DNA of 64,000 bases. Source: Leptasterias polaris. Its lineage: Eukaryota; Echinodermata; Asteroidea; Forcipulatida; Asteriidae. Position numbers and translations under genes: made by a program. Positions 10,286 to 21,851 of this stretch are shown here, in pieces; positions within the stretch are counted from its first letter, which is position 1; every line of letters begins with the position of its first letter. The stretch covers positions 3,963,501 through 4,027,500 of the forward strand of contig JAZGTN010000085.1 in NCBI GenBank assembly GCA_037783415.1, read 5' to 3'. The notes beneath the pieces are model-generated. The model worked only from the letters and a program-made list of their open reading frames with translations, was not told the origin of the DNA and made no database searches.

Positions 10286-11395
10286 CTAAACTGGGATGTT
10301 GGAGACCGTCGCAGAGCCACCCCTGGTGTCAGCCGAGGACGGTGCCACCGTCTTCCTGCTCCACTTACCCGTTCCAGCGACAGCCATCAAGACGAGGACG
10401 ACAATTGTCACTTCAAGGAGGCGTTGGCACGTCTGAAAGATCATCCACCTCCAGGGGTTGGTGTACCCAGCACGGAATGAGGGTATGTAGACGGACACCA
10501 CGGCGTAGAGATTGGTTACGGTGAGGGCAAGTCCGACGAGGGAGCAGGATAGAACGATACTGTTCAAACGTTTCAGGCGACCCGTCTCTCGTACGCCTAC
10601 TTCTTGACTCGTGTAACACCCCTTGGAGTTGGCGACGATGTGGCGCATCTTCCAGGATACGAAGAGGAATCCCGAGCCAAGTAGGGCACCCCAGATGATA
10701 AACATTACCTGGCACACCATGAGAGCATATTTTGTTGAGTTGTCGTAAGCAACAAGAAAGTCAGCCACCAGGACGAAGCACAAGGAGGGGACGATGATGC
10801 AGGCGAGGACCGATGGCCGCTGGAACTTCGGAGGAGCTAGAGACATCTTTGTTGTTTCGAGAAGTACAAGAAGGAGCACACTGATTGATGCTGTGATGAA
10901 AGGCCAGCCCATTGACCACAGGACTGGTCCCAGTGGACATGGAAGGAGTTTGCGAGTTCCGTATGGGTCAGTGTACAGAAAGATACATCTTGAACTGCAG
11001 GACACGAGGACTAAACCGTGCAGTGTGACGTTCAGACGGGGGGTCTTCTTGTTTCCACGGTACCCCCCTTCGCCACTTGAACCCCCCGTGAAACAGCCGC
11101 TTACAAACCACACGATGATGTAGATGGTCAGAAAGAGATACAATGTTGGGAATGTGTAGATGTGCACTTGCCACCCCCATTGCCATTCTGCAAATGCCAC
11201 CGGCCAGTCTGGAGTAGGTGCCGGCCAACGGCACCGTGGCCCGTCCACCGGTGGCGTAGCTGTTGCAGTGTACTCATCGGTAATATTTGTGTAGTCTGTA
11301 GCATCGACTAGCGAGCTGTTAACGCTTTCCGTTGTCATCTTGTTTAAAAACTCTTCACAAAGAATGAGTTCGAAGCACCGCGGTGAACAACTCAA
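10286..11395 (-). CDS. Seven-helix membrane protein, PRRT3/PRRT4-like
   Basis: This intronless frame encodes 369 residues. The N-terminus is polar with N-glycosylation sequons at N26 and N37. After a Trp-rich segment (residues 64-76, with WGWQVHIY) come seven hydrophobic segments at about 79-100, 122-142, 158-180, 194-215, 222-248, 277-303 and 316-340. The spacing W..W...H.Y before helix 1 and YTDPYG with LP after helix 2 resemble the C-terminal seven-helix domain of vertebrate proline-rich transmembrane proteins 3 and 4, whose molecular role is not established. The second Met (residue 20, position 11338) is an equally possible start. There is no signal peptide and no GPCR motif such as DRY or NPxxY, so a classical receptor is unlikely. 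Its proline-rich N-terminal region is much shorter than in vertebrate relatives. No partner gene is nearby. Confidence 0.72.
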   Translation of the reverse strand: MSCSPRCFELILCEEFLNKMTTESVNSSLVDATDYTNITDEYTATATPPVDGPRCRWPAPTPDWPVAFAEWQWGWQVHIYTFPTLYLFLTIYIIVWFVSGCFTGGSSGEGGYRGNKKTPRLNVTLHGLVLVSCSSRCIFLYTDPYGTRKLLPCPLGPVLWSMGWPFITASISVLLLVLLETTKMSLAPPKFQRPSVLACIIVPSLCFVLVADFLVAYDNSTKYALMVCQVMFIIWGALLGSGFLFVSWKMRHIVANSKGCYTSQEVGVRETGRLKRLNSIVLSCSLVGLALTVTNLYAVVSVYIPSFRAGYTNPWRWMIFQTCQRLLEVTIVVLVLMAVAGTGKWSRKTVAPSSADTRGGSATVSNIPV

Positions 11396-12727
11396 GATCG
11401 AATGCCCTTAAAGCGTCAAGTTCACACTCATTTATTCACTGACTCCACATGGCGATCCACCCCCGTCCAGGAAATTCATAATTCAAAGAATAGTTTTACT
11501 CCGCCTTAATTCTCACGAACTAAAGCTTTAGCTGTTGATTGATGTCACTGACAATTAACGAAGATCTCTTTCTAATATCAACGGATTCACGCTCAATATT
11601 GCAGTATGCCACGCATGGTCTATTGATGACATCATGTGTGTTTCAAACTTTTGTGTCAAGATTAGAACGGGTCCCCGTAACCAAAGCAAACAGCGACCTT
11701 TGCGGGCAAATGACTCTTAAATAAATCAAACTGGGAGAAACAAAGCACGTGCGAAGCGATGTATTCTAGTCAACTGTCAATTTATGAAATTCACAAGCAT
11801 ATTATGATAAGGTGAAGGTAATGCAGCCGTGATGCATATAGACACCCTTCACGTGTTGCAATGGGCGTATCGACAGAATACCGGTCCGTTCGCGGCAGAT
11901 TTCTCTAACTGTTCGAAGTCACTGTCCCACTAGAAACTACAGTTTGATGGCGCTGTCTGCGTTTTACAACACTATGACTTTTATTAAGTTTCTTATATGC
12001 GACTCCAGGCTTCATTGGTCACTTCAATTCCAGGACGGTGTTCCCACCACGAAGCCAGATCTCGCCATCTCAACAAAACTTAGCATCACATTAGTTCACT
12101 ATTATCACACGCTAAATATCGAATGATCTATCCATTGATGCGAACAGTTAATCATCCCGCTATAAATAAACCACCAATGATCATTCTGATGCATGTCGTC
12201 GGTTCGTGATGCGCAGCAGGTCGATGTCCAGTCAATGTCACACTCATTCAGCCTGGAAACAAATCTGACGATGTTTACTTTCCAAGTTAGTTAAAGGATA
12301 CCTACTGCGTTCTTTGTCGCATAGTTCCCAGTGTCGGTATAGATTAGACATGCCTAGGCCCCTATATACAGGCGTTTTCCTCTGTGCTGTACACAGATAC
12401 TGTAGGCCTATTATAGTGTATAATTAAAGTGTTTGTTATTACACCACTCAGTAATCCAAATTGCTGTGCGAACAATAAGCAATAATAAGCCTTGTTGTAA
12501 ATTGAAGCCCATTCTGAGAGTTTTGTGAATCAACTTGGTAGATATTGCTCTAGTAGAAATTGCCACTCATCCTTCATGTGGTCTACTTTTAGGGGAAGAT
12601 GGTGGGTGAGATTAGTGGGGCTTATTAAATTGTTGGCGAGTTAATCACGATGTGGATGTCATGATGTGAATTGTACAGACCCGATGATGGAGTTTTCGAT
12701 TGCTTATAGTTTTATACGCCCATTATT
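11396..12727. other. Region upstream of the PRRT-like gene
   Basis: This should hold the promoter and 5' leader of the minus-strand gene, but I cannot mark a convincing TATA box or upstream exon. The short plus-strand frames at 11539-11724 and 11944-12126 show no family features. Confidence 0.4.
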
Positions 12728-12833
12728 GTTAGCCTTTAGTCAAGGCACTCGCGACTGACGCGAACGTTGCCACTGTTAGCTAGCACGAGAAAAGAAAAAC
12801 CGGGCAGCCGAAACCGCGATGACTAAAGGCTAG
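12728..12833. mobile_element. 106-bp hairpin element (TAGCCTTTAGTCA ends)
   Basis: The left end gttagcctttagtca and right end tgactaaaggctagc are inverted matches around a core with actcgcgactgacgcga. It is non-coding. Confidence 0.5.
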
Positions 12834-13936
12834 CCTACTGATTTGTAGAAAAGTAAAACATTTCGTCAAAATTCTTTCAAATTATGCTTCAGAAAAAAAT
12901 CCACACAGCGTTGGTAGAAAGTCACGTTTAAGCCTGTCTTCTTCAACAGACGTGGATGCAGGATTTTTTCAAACCGGGGGGGGGGGGGGGGGGGGGGGGG
13001 GCACAATGGCACACCCAGGAATATGTATTGGGGTCTCTCATAGAAATCTAGCGGGTGGGGTCCAGGAGCCGGTCGTACGGCTTCTTGCGTTCTTTCGGGG
13101 TGAAGAATGAATCCTCCGTGTGCCTAAATACAGAAAATATACTCACTTTTTATCCATATTTTCTGTTACATCAACGGGCTCAAAGAAATTGGTATGTTCA
13201 CACGGGTAGCTAACTTCCCTGTGAAATAAAAGGTTAGCTAACAGCGTTTTTTTTTGACCGTGTGAACGCAAAGGTTAGCTATTTTCGCTGCTCAGTCCAA
13301 AAGTTAGTAGTGGAAAATTTCCGCTGCTAACTCAACTTAAATTTGATACTTTAGCTACAGAGAAAGGAATTTAGCCGTGTTTTTTTCTCGTGTGAACGTA
13401 ACTAAACTCAGCTAGCTGTAAACGCGATTTCAAGTCGAATACGACGCCGTTTATTTTTGTCTCCTGGTGGAGTTGTACGTAGGCCCAGGCCTATACATTT
13501 TTCTCCCCTCACTTGCCGCCAGAATTCTCTTATAGTTATACAATTAAGTTGACGTCATCTATATTTCTGAATGGCAGCTAACTCATCTTCATAACGTAGA
13601 AAGAGAATAAAGAATAAAGAAAACATTCTCTATCCAGAACGAAAAGAAAAAGGTTTCCACGGCCGACCACGTGACGTGATCAACCTCCTTCCCATGGACA
13701 GGCAACGCAAGTCCTGTGGTACTGTGACATCGCATGCAATGGGGACGAAATTGTAGCATTTAACTTGAGCTGGTGTATTTTGTGACAAGAACCCGCCGTG
13801 GCAAAATACATTTCTCATTCTGAATCGCTGCAAATTTAAATAACAATGGCATTATTCGGAAAGAAGACTGCAACTAAAAATAATTATAACCTTTCTTCAA
13901 TTTGCGAAATTAAACCAAACGACAACTAGTAGGCTT
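12834..13936. other. Intergenic with G homopolymer and GTTCACACGG/CCGTGTGAAC pairs
   Basis: A G run lies at about 12977-13001. Between 13195 and 13400 there are inverted words (gttcacacgg, ccgtgtgaac, cgtgtgaacg) mixed with gttagcta repeats, probably a degraded hairpin element. No gene is recognised. Confidence 0.45.
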
Positions 13937-13938
13937 AA

Positions 13939-14285
13939 AGGCACTGAACACGTTTTGTAATTGTCAAAGACCAGTATTCTCACTTGGTGTATCCCAACAT
14001 ATGCATAACATAACAAACCTGTGAAAATTTGGGCTCAATTGGTCTTTGAAGTTGCAAGAAAATAATGAAAGAAAAAACACCCTTGTTGTACAAATTAGTG
14101 TGCTTCTGGCCTGAAGTCTTTTATTATTTGAGTGAGAAATTACCCCTTTCTCAAAAACTACGTTACTTCAGAGGGAGTCGTTTCTCACAATGTTTTATAC
14201 TATCAACAGCTCTCCGTTGCTCGTTACCAAGTAAGTTTTTATGCTAATATATATTTTGAGTAATTACCAAACGTGTACAGTGCCT
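13939..14285. mobile_element. TTAA-flanked MITE, AGGCACTGAACACG family, full copy
   Basis: It starts TTAA-aggcactgaacacg and ends cgtgtacagtgcct-TTAA, an inverted pair directly bounded by TTAA on both sides. The interior includes aacaaacctgtgaaaattt and ttaccaagtaagtttttatg. A partial copy at 19507-19836 runs into the CCCTAA array. It is non-coding. Confidence 0.75.
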
Positions 14286-14289
14286 TTAA

Positions 14290-15516
14290 ACTTTTACTCC
14301 ATGTGTAGGCCTACTCTTTTATAAAATTAGACCACAATGTTTTGAAATCGACGATTTTATTAGTAAACGGGTCAGACAAAAGCTTTCTCATGGTGACACA
14401 ATTCTTTGAAATGAGCTGTGATGACACCTTGTTGTTGCGTTGTTATGGGAGTGTAAAAGTATCAGCTAGTCATCCTCTTTGAAGGTCAAACTTTCCCCTA
14501 TTTTTCTAAATCGTGAGAACGAGGGCTGAATTATGTTGCTGACTAATCTAATTGGTTTCGGAAGCAGTGAAAATCCACCTATGAGCCAATTTTCACTTTT
14601 CACTGGGGGGTCATTCTTGGATTTAGTATTTGTAAATGACCCAGCGCCGAAACTATAGTAAAATATTAGGGGGACGCAAGGGGTGCACCCTTTTTCATGA
14701 CACTTCTGGCCAAAGGCTTTTTTCCGTTTGCATTTCTTTAAACACACAATCCCCTTTTCAGTGCTCTTGTTATGCCATCAATGTTTAAAAGATAATCTGA
14801 CGTGAGCGTAAAAACATACACAGTGTCAAGATTTCAAATTAGGAGGGGGCGGGGGGTCACTATTAATTGGGGTGGGGTGGTAGGGGGCACGGGCCATCCG
14901 CGCCCACTTACTCACTTAGTCACTCCACTGAATGGAAATTCTCTTGAAATTATAATTTGGATTATTCATGGGAATATTTTACGCACTTTGATAGGCCAGT
15001 TAAAGTGTTCTCATTGTTTTTACTCTGATTTTTTTTCTTCTGTCTTTTGTTTGAATTTGTGTGCAACAGAATGAATATCACATTATGTCTATTCAGATAA
15101 CTTTGGATGACAACACCGCAAATTCTGAAACATGCTTTCTGAAATATCTGTACTATGGACGAGAACATGAAATAAACTAAAAACTGGACTTATCCAAAAG
15201 GAAACATACGCAATTTTGAGTAATATTAGAGGCTGGGTTTCCGCATTAAGGACCGCATGCTAGGGCGCCCTCTTCCGTTAGAAACCTGAACAGAAAGGAA
15301 CTTCGCGGATTTTTAAGTCTCCTGACTTTTATTTTTTTTTCACTTTTTGAGAAGTGAATTAATAAATAATACAAAAATTACCTTTGGTCAGCTAGTCACT
15401 GGTTCACTCGGAAAGTAAAAAAAAAAAATTGTTGCTAATATTTTTTTTATTTTATTTTTTTTATTTTTTTTGGGGGGGGGGGGTATAAGTTCATCATAGA
15501 GAATTATATCTTTCTT
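14290..15516. other. Intergenic, no gene recognised
   Basis: Contains T-rich runs near 15420-15470 and a G run near 15472-15483. No gene or complete element is recognised. Confidence 0.45.
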
Positions 15517-15677
15517 AACCCTTTCAGCCCCAAGGGCGACTATAGTCGACTGTGCACTATGTATACCCTGCTTGAGCCCCAATGGCGACTATAGTCGCAC
15601 AAGATAACACACAAAAAAACACTCAAGCCCATGGGCGTCAACCTTGCATGGTGGGACGGGGGTACACGTCGCCCCCC

Positions 15678-15717
<40 letters not shown>

Positions 15718-15720
15718 ACT
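15517..15720. repeat. Short direct repeat with GCGACTATAGTCG core, then long C tract
   Basis: The unit gccccaagggcgactatag at about 15527 recurs as gccccaatggcgactatag at about 15577; both contain a palindromic gactatagtc core. It is followed by a C homopolymer of roughly 38 bases ending near 15718. Confidence 0.6.
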
Positions 15721-16195
15721 TTTTGAAAGGTTTTTTTAAAACTCGTGTATCTCATAGGACACTATGAAGTATGATGTGTCATATCCAGACTATTACTAGT
15801 TCTAAACTCTTGTAGCTTCTCAAGTTGCAAGCGAGGACTTTAAAAAGCTACTTAAAAGGCTACTGTATGTTTACTAACGGTGACGCGTTGTTTTTTAAAG
15901 ACGTAACCCTGCCGCACAAAACAGCTCCGTCATATTTTACGCACTGGGCCGCCAGGTAGCCCCTACTTTTGCATTGTATGCTACAACAGGGATGGTGTTT
16001 CTCTGTGTGGTGCAGACGGTAATGTACACGCAGTATGTACAATGCTTTACGCAAGGGGTAAGTGAGGGGTAAGAAAATTGTATTTGATCTCGGCCTGTTG
16101 ATGTATACAGAAATTTTTCCGGTAAAGCAAAAAAATCGATATAGATCAAAAGTGCTTAAAAAGTGTGGCTATTTCTCTGTTTTTAGGCGTATGGA
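15721..16195. other. Intergenic, no gene recognised
   Basis: No gene or element is recognised. Confidence 0.4.
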
Positions 16196-16320
16196 GGTTC
16201 GATTTTCACCCCCCAAAACACCAAAGCTTCCGGGGGCTTCGCCCCCTGAACCCCCACCAGAGCTTCGCCCTTGGACCCCACCACCAGGGGCCGTAACGCC
16301 GACACCTGGACCCCACCCAT
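16196..16320. repeat. GC-rich patch with GGGGGCTTCGCCCCC stem
   Basis: A locally GC-rich stretch contains the perfect stem cgggggcttcgccccctg followed by cttcgccc and CCACC-rich sequence, unlike the AT-rich surroundings. It is likely a fragment of a dispersed repeat and no coding frame is credible. Confidence 0.45.
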
Positions 16321-18618
16321 TACATTGGTATTTTTTTTTTGCCCTAAGACATATTATCCTCCTGGGCGTGCAGTTGCTGTCAACGATGCTAATCTAACAA
16401 GTATGCTGGGAGTTGGTCATTGTACAAAAAAACCCAAGTGTTTTACGATTATCCGGTAACAAAGAAGAGACGTTGAAGGATAAAAAAAAAACTCACAGGG
16501 ACCCCGGTTAACATAGGCCTACATGAATATTGTCTATTGGCAAACAGGGGGGGGGGGGAAGGGGTGGAGATTGTCAAATAGCATGCATCATTGCCAAGTA
16601 TAACCTTCCCAAATATTAAAACTCAGCCCCAACTTAGCATCCCAAACATTTTCATAAGACATAGCCTAACTACATTGCGTACTCATTTTCCTTACCAAAC
16701 CAATTCTGAAAAATGATAAGCTCTGATACCGTCTCCAATTACCCCCCTTACCCAACTTTGCAATTATTGGCAAGAATTGCACCCACCTAGCTAGCGGCTA
16801 TTGTACATGATGCCTGCTTCATGTTTATTCTCTTTCAAAAAGAAACGTGGCCCCTTATGGTCACGTGCTTAAAGTGTTGGTTTGTTTATGAAGTGCGCCC
16901 TCCAGAGATCTCCAGGTCATAAATACAGCGTTACATGTGGAGGGCTGAGTTTCGATCTCAATTTCGTTTTCCAAATTTTACCCTAGAAAAGTCCCTTTTT
17001 ATAAAAACTATGATGCTGCATGGATTATCTGGCTGTTCATTAAAGGCAGGAGAATCACTGAATGTTATAAAGGTATGTTTGAAATTGATATATAGGCAGA
17101 TTTTGTCGGGGTTTTCTGTTTGTGTAATGCATGTAACCATCACTCGGACAGCATGCCTTAGCCGGTAGGATAGGTTGACGTTTGTATACATTCAGATTCA
17201 ATGTAAACATACCATTAATCCGTTGATGTGTTTGGTCTGTATTCCTGCGCCAAACTGACGATGCCTGCAGTATGTTTCTCTCATCCATGCTCTTGATTTT
17301 TCATGATATTCTGAGCTATAGACTTAGTTAAAAAAAAATTATACGTACATATTTACAATCACATCATCCTGTCTCCGAGCTCCCTCCACTAGTCTTACTA
17401 ACAAAGTTTCTCAAACCTCGTCTTGGGCCCCGTCTCCGGCTTGGGCTCTGTTAAAATTTTTTGCTGTACAGCGTGTATTTGTACACCACGGTTCAAACAT
17501 CAGACGGAGCCTGGAGAAAGGCCCCAGGTAACATTTAATTGTCATAACATTGAATGAGCCAACTGATTTCAGAAACCAGACTTGAATATTGACCATCCAC
17601 ATTGCAAGACAACACAAACAAACTCACATTGACCCATGACCACTCAGATCATCCCTTTCCTGTGGCTGTAGAGTCTATGCTAAGGAGGATTGACAAGTTA
17701 CTGTCTTTCTCCACGTATTACAAGAATACAAGTTACTACAACTAGCCCCATAAAAAGGCCAGTCCACTGAGGATACAAAGTGTATTGGCCCTATTTATGA
17801 GGCTCACTACAACAAGAGTGATCAGTGACGATAAATTGCACACTGCAGTAACCAACACTGCACTAGTGTAGCAATAGGCCTACATATATTGACTGCTTAG
17901 AGTACTATGGTTAACACTACAACTCCCGAAGTAATCCTCGGCGCAGTCTATTTCCAAAGGCTAAGCCTCAGGAAAATAGAACGCTCAAGGGATCAAGGGA
18001 GTTGTAGTTTCAACCATAGGCTCCAGCACGAGCAATAGCACTAGCAGTCAGTAGTTTTAACTATTTAGATGTTTAAGCTGCTTTTGCTACAAGTGAAGTA
18101 AATTGTATTATCTGCATGAATAGTTTGCATGGCTTTCTAGTAAAAATAAGACGTAATGTGATGTGATCTAAACCTAGCCCACCTTGTTTGGCTGTTATGG
18201 CTATCTTAACATCTGTCTTATCATAGTGTAATGGTGACTATGATAAGAGTAGACCGATGTCAAGATGGGCTACTCTAAACCAATCAAAAGGCAGAATCTT
18301 AGTAAGGGTTGTTCGAAATGTTGAATTGACACAGAAGTTGGCTTACAAGTAGGTTATTTTGTATGATAATGGAAACATTGTTGATGAGCAGTGTCTTATC
18401 TTGTTTTATTTCAGATTGATCATTAATTGACATGAAGGACCTACATCATTGTTAATTTAGAGGCCCTAGCCAGCCAGCATGGCCATACTTGCTTGTAACC
18501 AACATTCATTGACAATTTGAATCAACGATCAGACTAAATCTTTTCTCAGTGATCCGTCCATAGAAAGTCATATTTAAAAAAATGGGATAGATACAAAAAT
18601 CCGACTTATAATTTTCAC
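16321..18618. other. Intergenic; possible non-coding first exon near 16935-17071
   Basis: Most of this stretch shows nothing recognisable. A segment after cataaatacagcg (16917) ends at ataaag|gtatgtttg (17071), a good splice-donor shape. At 18417 tttatttcag is a good acceptor shape. Together with 19201-19440 these could be untranslated exons of the small secreted gene at 20679, but this is speculative without transcript data. Confidence 0.25.
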
Positions 18619-18622
18619 TTAA

Positions 18623-18979
18623 AGGTATTATACAGGATTGGTAGAGCTGACAAAACATTTGCAAACAACGTTCATGTTTTGTGTGATAAAAACCATATAC
18701 ATGAAATAACAAGCCTGTGAAAATTTCAGCTCAATTGGTGATTGAGGTCACGATAAAATAGTGAAAAGAGACCTTATGTGTTTTATGTTTTTCAAACATC
18801 GAGTTTATTATCGCGCGCGATAAAAACGATTGTTTTACTCATTTCTCAGAAACGATAGCATTTTAGGCAGAAATATTTTAAGGAACCCTTTCTACCATTA
18901 CTTACTTTAAATCATGTAAGTTATGTGTGAATCTGTGAACATTTGTGTTTTTCGATCTTACCAATAGTGTACAGGGCCT
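18623..18979. mobile_element. TTAA-flanked MITE, TATCGCGCGCGATA core, copy 1
   Basis: It is bounded by TTAA on both sides (aggtattatacagg ... tgtacagggcct). The centre contains the palindrome tatcgcgcgcgata. The same element lies inverted at 45729-46083 with high similarity. It is non-coding. Confidence 0.75.
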
Positions 18980-18983
18980 TTAA

Positions 18984-19506
18984 GTCAACAAAATAAGGTT
19001 CCATGTTTTGGTATAAGATTTAATTTTTTAGTCATTACAAGTGAAAATGGGTGGGGGGGGGGGGGGGGGGCTTATCATCTTTCTCTATAAAAAAAATTTG
19101 GAGTCATCATTGAGTGAGAACAGAACTGGTAATTTTTAAAAGCTTTTGATTTTTTATTTTTTTTATGTATTTTTGATCTCTTTTTGACATTTCTCTGTAG
19201 TTGTATTTGTGTGATTGAATTCCAAACAAGTCCAGTCTGTGCCAACATCTGAGAAAGCCAACTCTACTGTTGAGGGTCTTTCAGTGAAGTTGATGGAAAT
19301 ACAGAGTCATGTTGCTTAGTGACAAAGCTGTGAGATGAGGCAGAAGTTGATCAAGAGTGGAGACACCTCAGAATAGACCCAGTTGATAAAGATACATCCC
19401 CAGAGGTGGATAACAACAAGGTGTGCACCATGTTTTACAGGTAAAAATCATTATCTTTTTTGTCTACACTCTCTCTCTTTTGAGAAACATGGATTCTCTT
19501 AAGTAT
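18984..19506 (+). other. G tract and candidate untranslated exon (19201-19440)
   Basis: A G homopolymer lies at about 19050-19070. Further on, ttctctgtag|ttgtattt at 19200 looks like a splice acceptor and tttacag|gtaaaaat at 19440 like a donor. The ~240 bases between could be a non-coding exon of the small gene that starts at 20679. Nothing else is recognised. Confidence 0.3.
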
Positions 19507-19836
19507 AAAGGCAGGGTACACTTTGGGTAATTATGAAAGACCAGTATCCTTACTTGGTGTACCCCAAAATATGCAAAAAATAACAAACCTGTGAAAATTT
19601 GAGCTCAACTATTCAGTCATCGAAGCTGCAACAAAATAATGAAAGAAAAAAACACCTTTAAGCTAAGAAATGTGTGCTTTCAGATGCCTGAAAAAGGCTT
19701 CATGCCTGAAGTCTTTCTCAGATTCAAAATTTTGGGGTGAAAATTACCTGTTGTGCTCTAAAACTACAGTACTTTAGATGGAGTCATTTCATATAATGTT
19801 TTATACTATCAGCAGCTCTTCAGAGCTCCTTACCTT
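19507..19836. mobile_element. Partial MITE (AGGCACTG family) merging into CCCTAA array
   Basis: It resembles 13939-14285 from its start (aaaggcagggtacac) through aacaaacctgtgaaaattt to ttttatactatcagcagctc. It then passes through gagctccttacc directly into the ccctaa repeats, so its right end is replaced by the array. Confidence 0.65.
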
Positions 19837-20640
19837 TAACCCTAACCCTAACCCTAGCCCTTACAAAGTAAATGTATATGTTATTTAAAGCATTAGACCA
19901 AAAGCCTTTACACCAGCCCTAACCCTTACCAAGTAAGTTTTTAGGCTCAATAATTTAAAGCACTTGATCAAAACCCTAACCCCCCCCCAAACACCCTAAA
20001 AACTAACCTTGACCCTAACCCTTACCAAGTAAGTACTTATGCTTTAACCCTAAATTTTGATCAGAAACCCTACTCAAAACCCAATACTAACCCTTACCCT
20101 TACCAAGTAAGTTTTTATGCTCATTAATTTTTAACTGTTGATCAAAAACCCTAACCCTTACCCTACTTTTGATCAAAAACCCTAACCCTAACCCTAACCT
20201 TACTTTTGATCAAAAATCCTAACCCTAAACCCTAAACTCTAACCCAAACCCAAACCCTAACCCTAACCCTAACCCTACTTTGGATCAATAACCCTAACCC
20301 TAACCCTAACCCTAACCCTAACCCTAACCCTAACCCTACTTTGGATCAATAACCCTAACCCTAGCCCTAACCCTACTTTGGATCAATAACCCTAACCCTA
20401 CTTTGGATCAAAAACACTAACCCTAACCCTAGCCCTAACCCTACTTTGGATCAATAACCCTAACCCTAACCCTAACCCTACTTTGGATCAAAAACACTAA
20501 CCCTAACCCAAAACTCTAACCCAAACCCAAACCCTAACCCTAACCCTACTTTGGATCAATAACCCTAACCCTAACCCTAACCCTACTTCGGATCAATAAC
20601 CCTAACCCTAACCCTAACCCTACTTTGGATCAAAAACACT
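19837..20640. repeat. Interstitial telomere-like (CCCTAA)n array with interspersed MITE pieces
   Basis: About 800 bp of ccctaa units (TTAGGG on the minus strand) are broken at intervals by two other words. One is cttaccaagtaagtttttatg, which is the tail of the MITE at 13939-14285. The other is actttggatcaataa or a variant. Further into the array the units become regular, tactttggatcaataaccctaaccctaa. Unique sequence continues on both sides, so this is not a chromosome end. Confidence 0.85.
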
Positions 20641-20678
20641 AACTTTAGCTGTTCCCTTTTGTCAATCTTTACTTGAAA

Positions 20679-20969
20679 ATGAAGACAGTCATGTTTCAAT
20701 CAATATTATTTATTCTTGTGTGTACAGGAATAGGAACAATTGGTCTCACAGGGAGCTTTGGAAACTACGGCAGGAAAAAAGGCCGCTCTGCGGAATGCAA
20801 CTGCACACCTTGCATAACTGATATTTTGAAGTATGGAATGCTGACAAAGCCAGACCCTCTGCAGAATAGATACCATGAACAATGTAGAAGTCACGTTGAT
20901 GATAACACAGATGGAATACCAGACATTCTGCATCAGACTGTTCCAAGGATACATAATTGTGCTCTGTAG
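20679..20969 (+). CDS. Small secreted cysteine-containing protein, possible peptide precursor
   Basis: The frame from ATG 20679 encodes 96 residues. Residues 1-22 form a clear signal peptide with hydrophobic core SILFILVCTGIG. After it, LTGSFGNY is followed by GRKKGR (residues 31-36), which fits an amidation Gly plus a multibasic processing site. The remaining ~60 residues carry five Cys (40, 42, 45, 69, 94; pattern CNCTPC) and end HNCAL before a TAG stop. An AATAAA signal follows about 155 bp later. I do not recognise the family. It could instead be a small extracellular peptide with no hormone role, or only the last exon of a longer gene, since the 5' side abuts the CCCTAA array and upstream exon-like segments exist. 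Confidence 0.5.
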   Translation: MKTVMFQSILFILVCTGIGTIGLTGSFGNYGRKKGRSAECNCTPCITDILKYGMLTKPDPLQNRYHEQCRSHVDDNTDGIPDILHQTVPRIHNCAL

Positions 20970-21124
20970 AACCTTTGGTGCTTAGGTTTACAACTCATCT
21001 TGAAGTTTTTTTAAATCAAGACATTAAGTCTGGATTCCAGTAAATATTGGATCTTGTTCTGGATGTAAAGGATCAAAGTTCTCTGGATATATATTAAGCT
21101 CTTATTTATATGTTTATTTCAAAT

Positions 21125-21130
21125 AATAAA
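21125..21130 (+). terminator. Candidate poly(A) signal AATAAA
   Basis: AATAAA lies about 155 bp after the stop of the small secreted gene, in an AT-rich 3' region. Confidence 0.45.
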
Positions 21131-21850
21131 GTAATTGATCATGAAATATCCAAGCAAAAATTAGTAAGTATATCATTTTAGAAACATAATGAAAAATACA
21201 AAAAAAAGTAACAAAGGAGGATCAATCTTAAAGTAAACGTTTTTTTAATAACCATTTATTTTATGTTCATGACAATTGCTTGACAAGTTATGACTTCTGA
21301 TTTAAAATTAATTTGACAAGTTATGACTTCTGATTTAAAATTAATATAATTAAGATTACAAGTTAAAATTTTGGAATACTAATGTTCATATCAAGCTTTG
21401 ATATTTCAAGAAGAAAACCATGAAAAACGCTTCAAAATTAATTGTTAAAATATGTTGTTTTTACTTTTGTGCAAACAATGTTTAAAATAAAAAGGTACAC
21501 TTTCAGCATCTTAACTTTCCTGATTGGTTTTTGTTAATTTACTTTCTGTTTAACTTGCCAGTATTAATTTTATAAACGGACTGCTTAAAAAAAAATAGCC
21601 AAAGACACAACAAATATAAAATATTAACTTAATTTAAGGGAAATGTAATCTCCGTTGATAATGGGGAAACTTTTTGTTTGAGTGGGTGAAGTTTTAAATA
21701 ACTAATTTTTGCCGATGAGGGCGCCCTTTTAAACTAACTAATTTTCGTCGCCGAGGGCGCCCTTTAAAAAAAACCGTAAAACGTCCGTTTATATAAAATA
21801 CACTACGTGGTTGTAATATTCATCACGGTTGCAAAATGTTAGATTGTTGT
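21131..21850. other. AT-rich intergenic with a 32-bp tandem duplication
   Basis: The sequence starting ttgacaagttatgacttctg occurs twice in a row at about 21280-21345. The rest is AT-rich with no gene. Two gggcgcccttt patches lie near 21718 and 21755. Confidence 0.55.
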
Positions 21851-21851
21851 G

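Noticed and set aside
16935..17168. A 77-residue plus-strand protein
   Set aside because: No family features; a possible splice donor inside it at 17071 argues against an uninterrupted coding frame.
19837..20640. A true chromosome end
   Set aside because: Non-telomeric sequence continues on both sides, and the CCCTAA units are mixed with MITE fragments.
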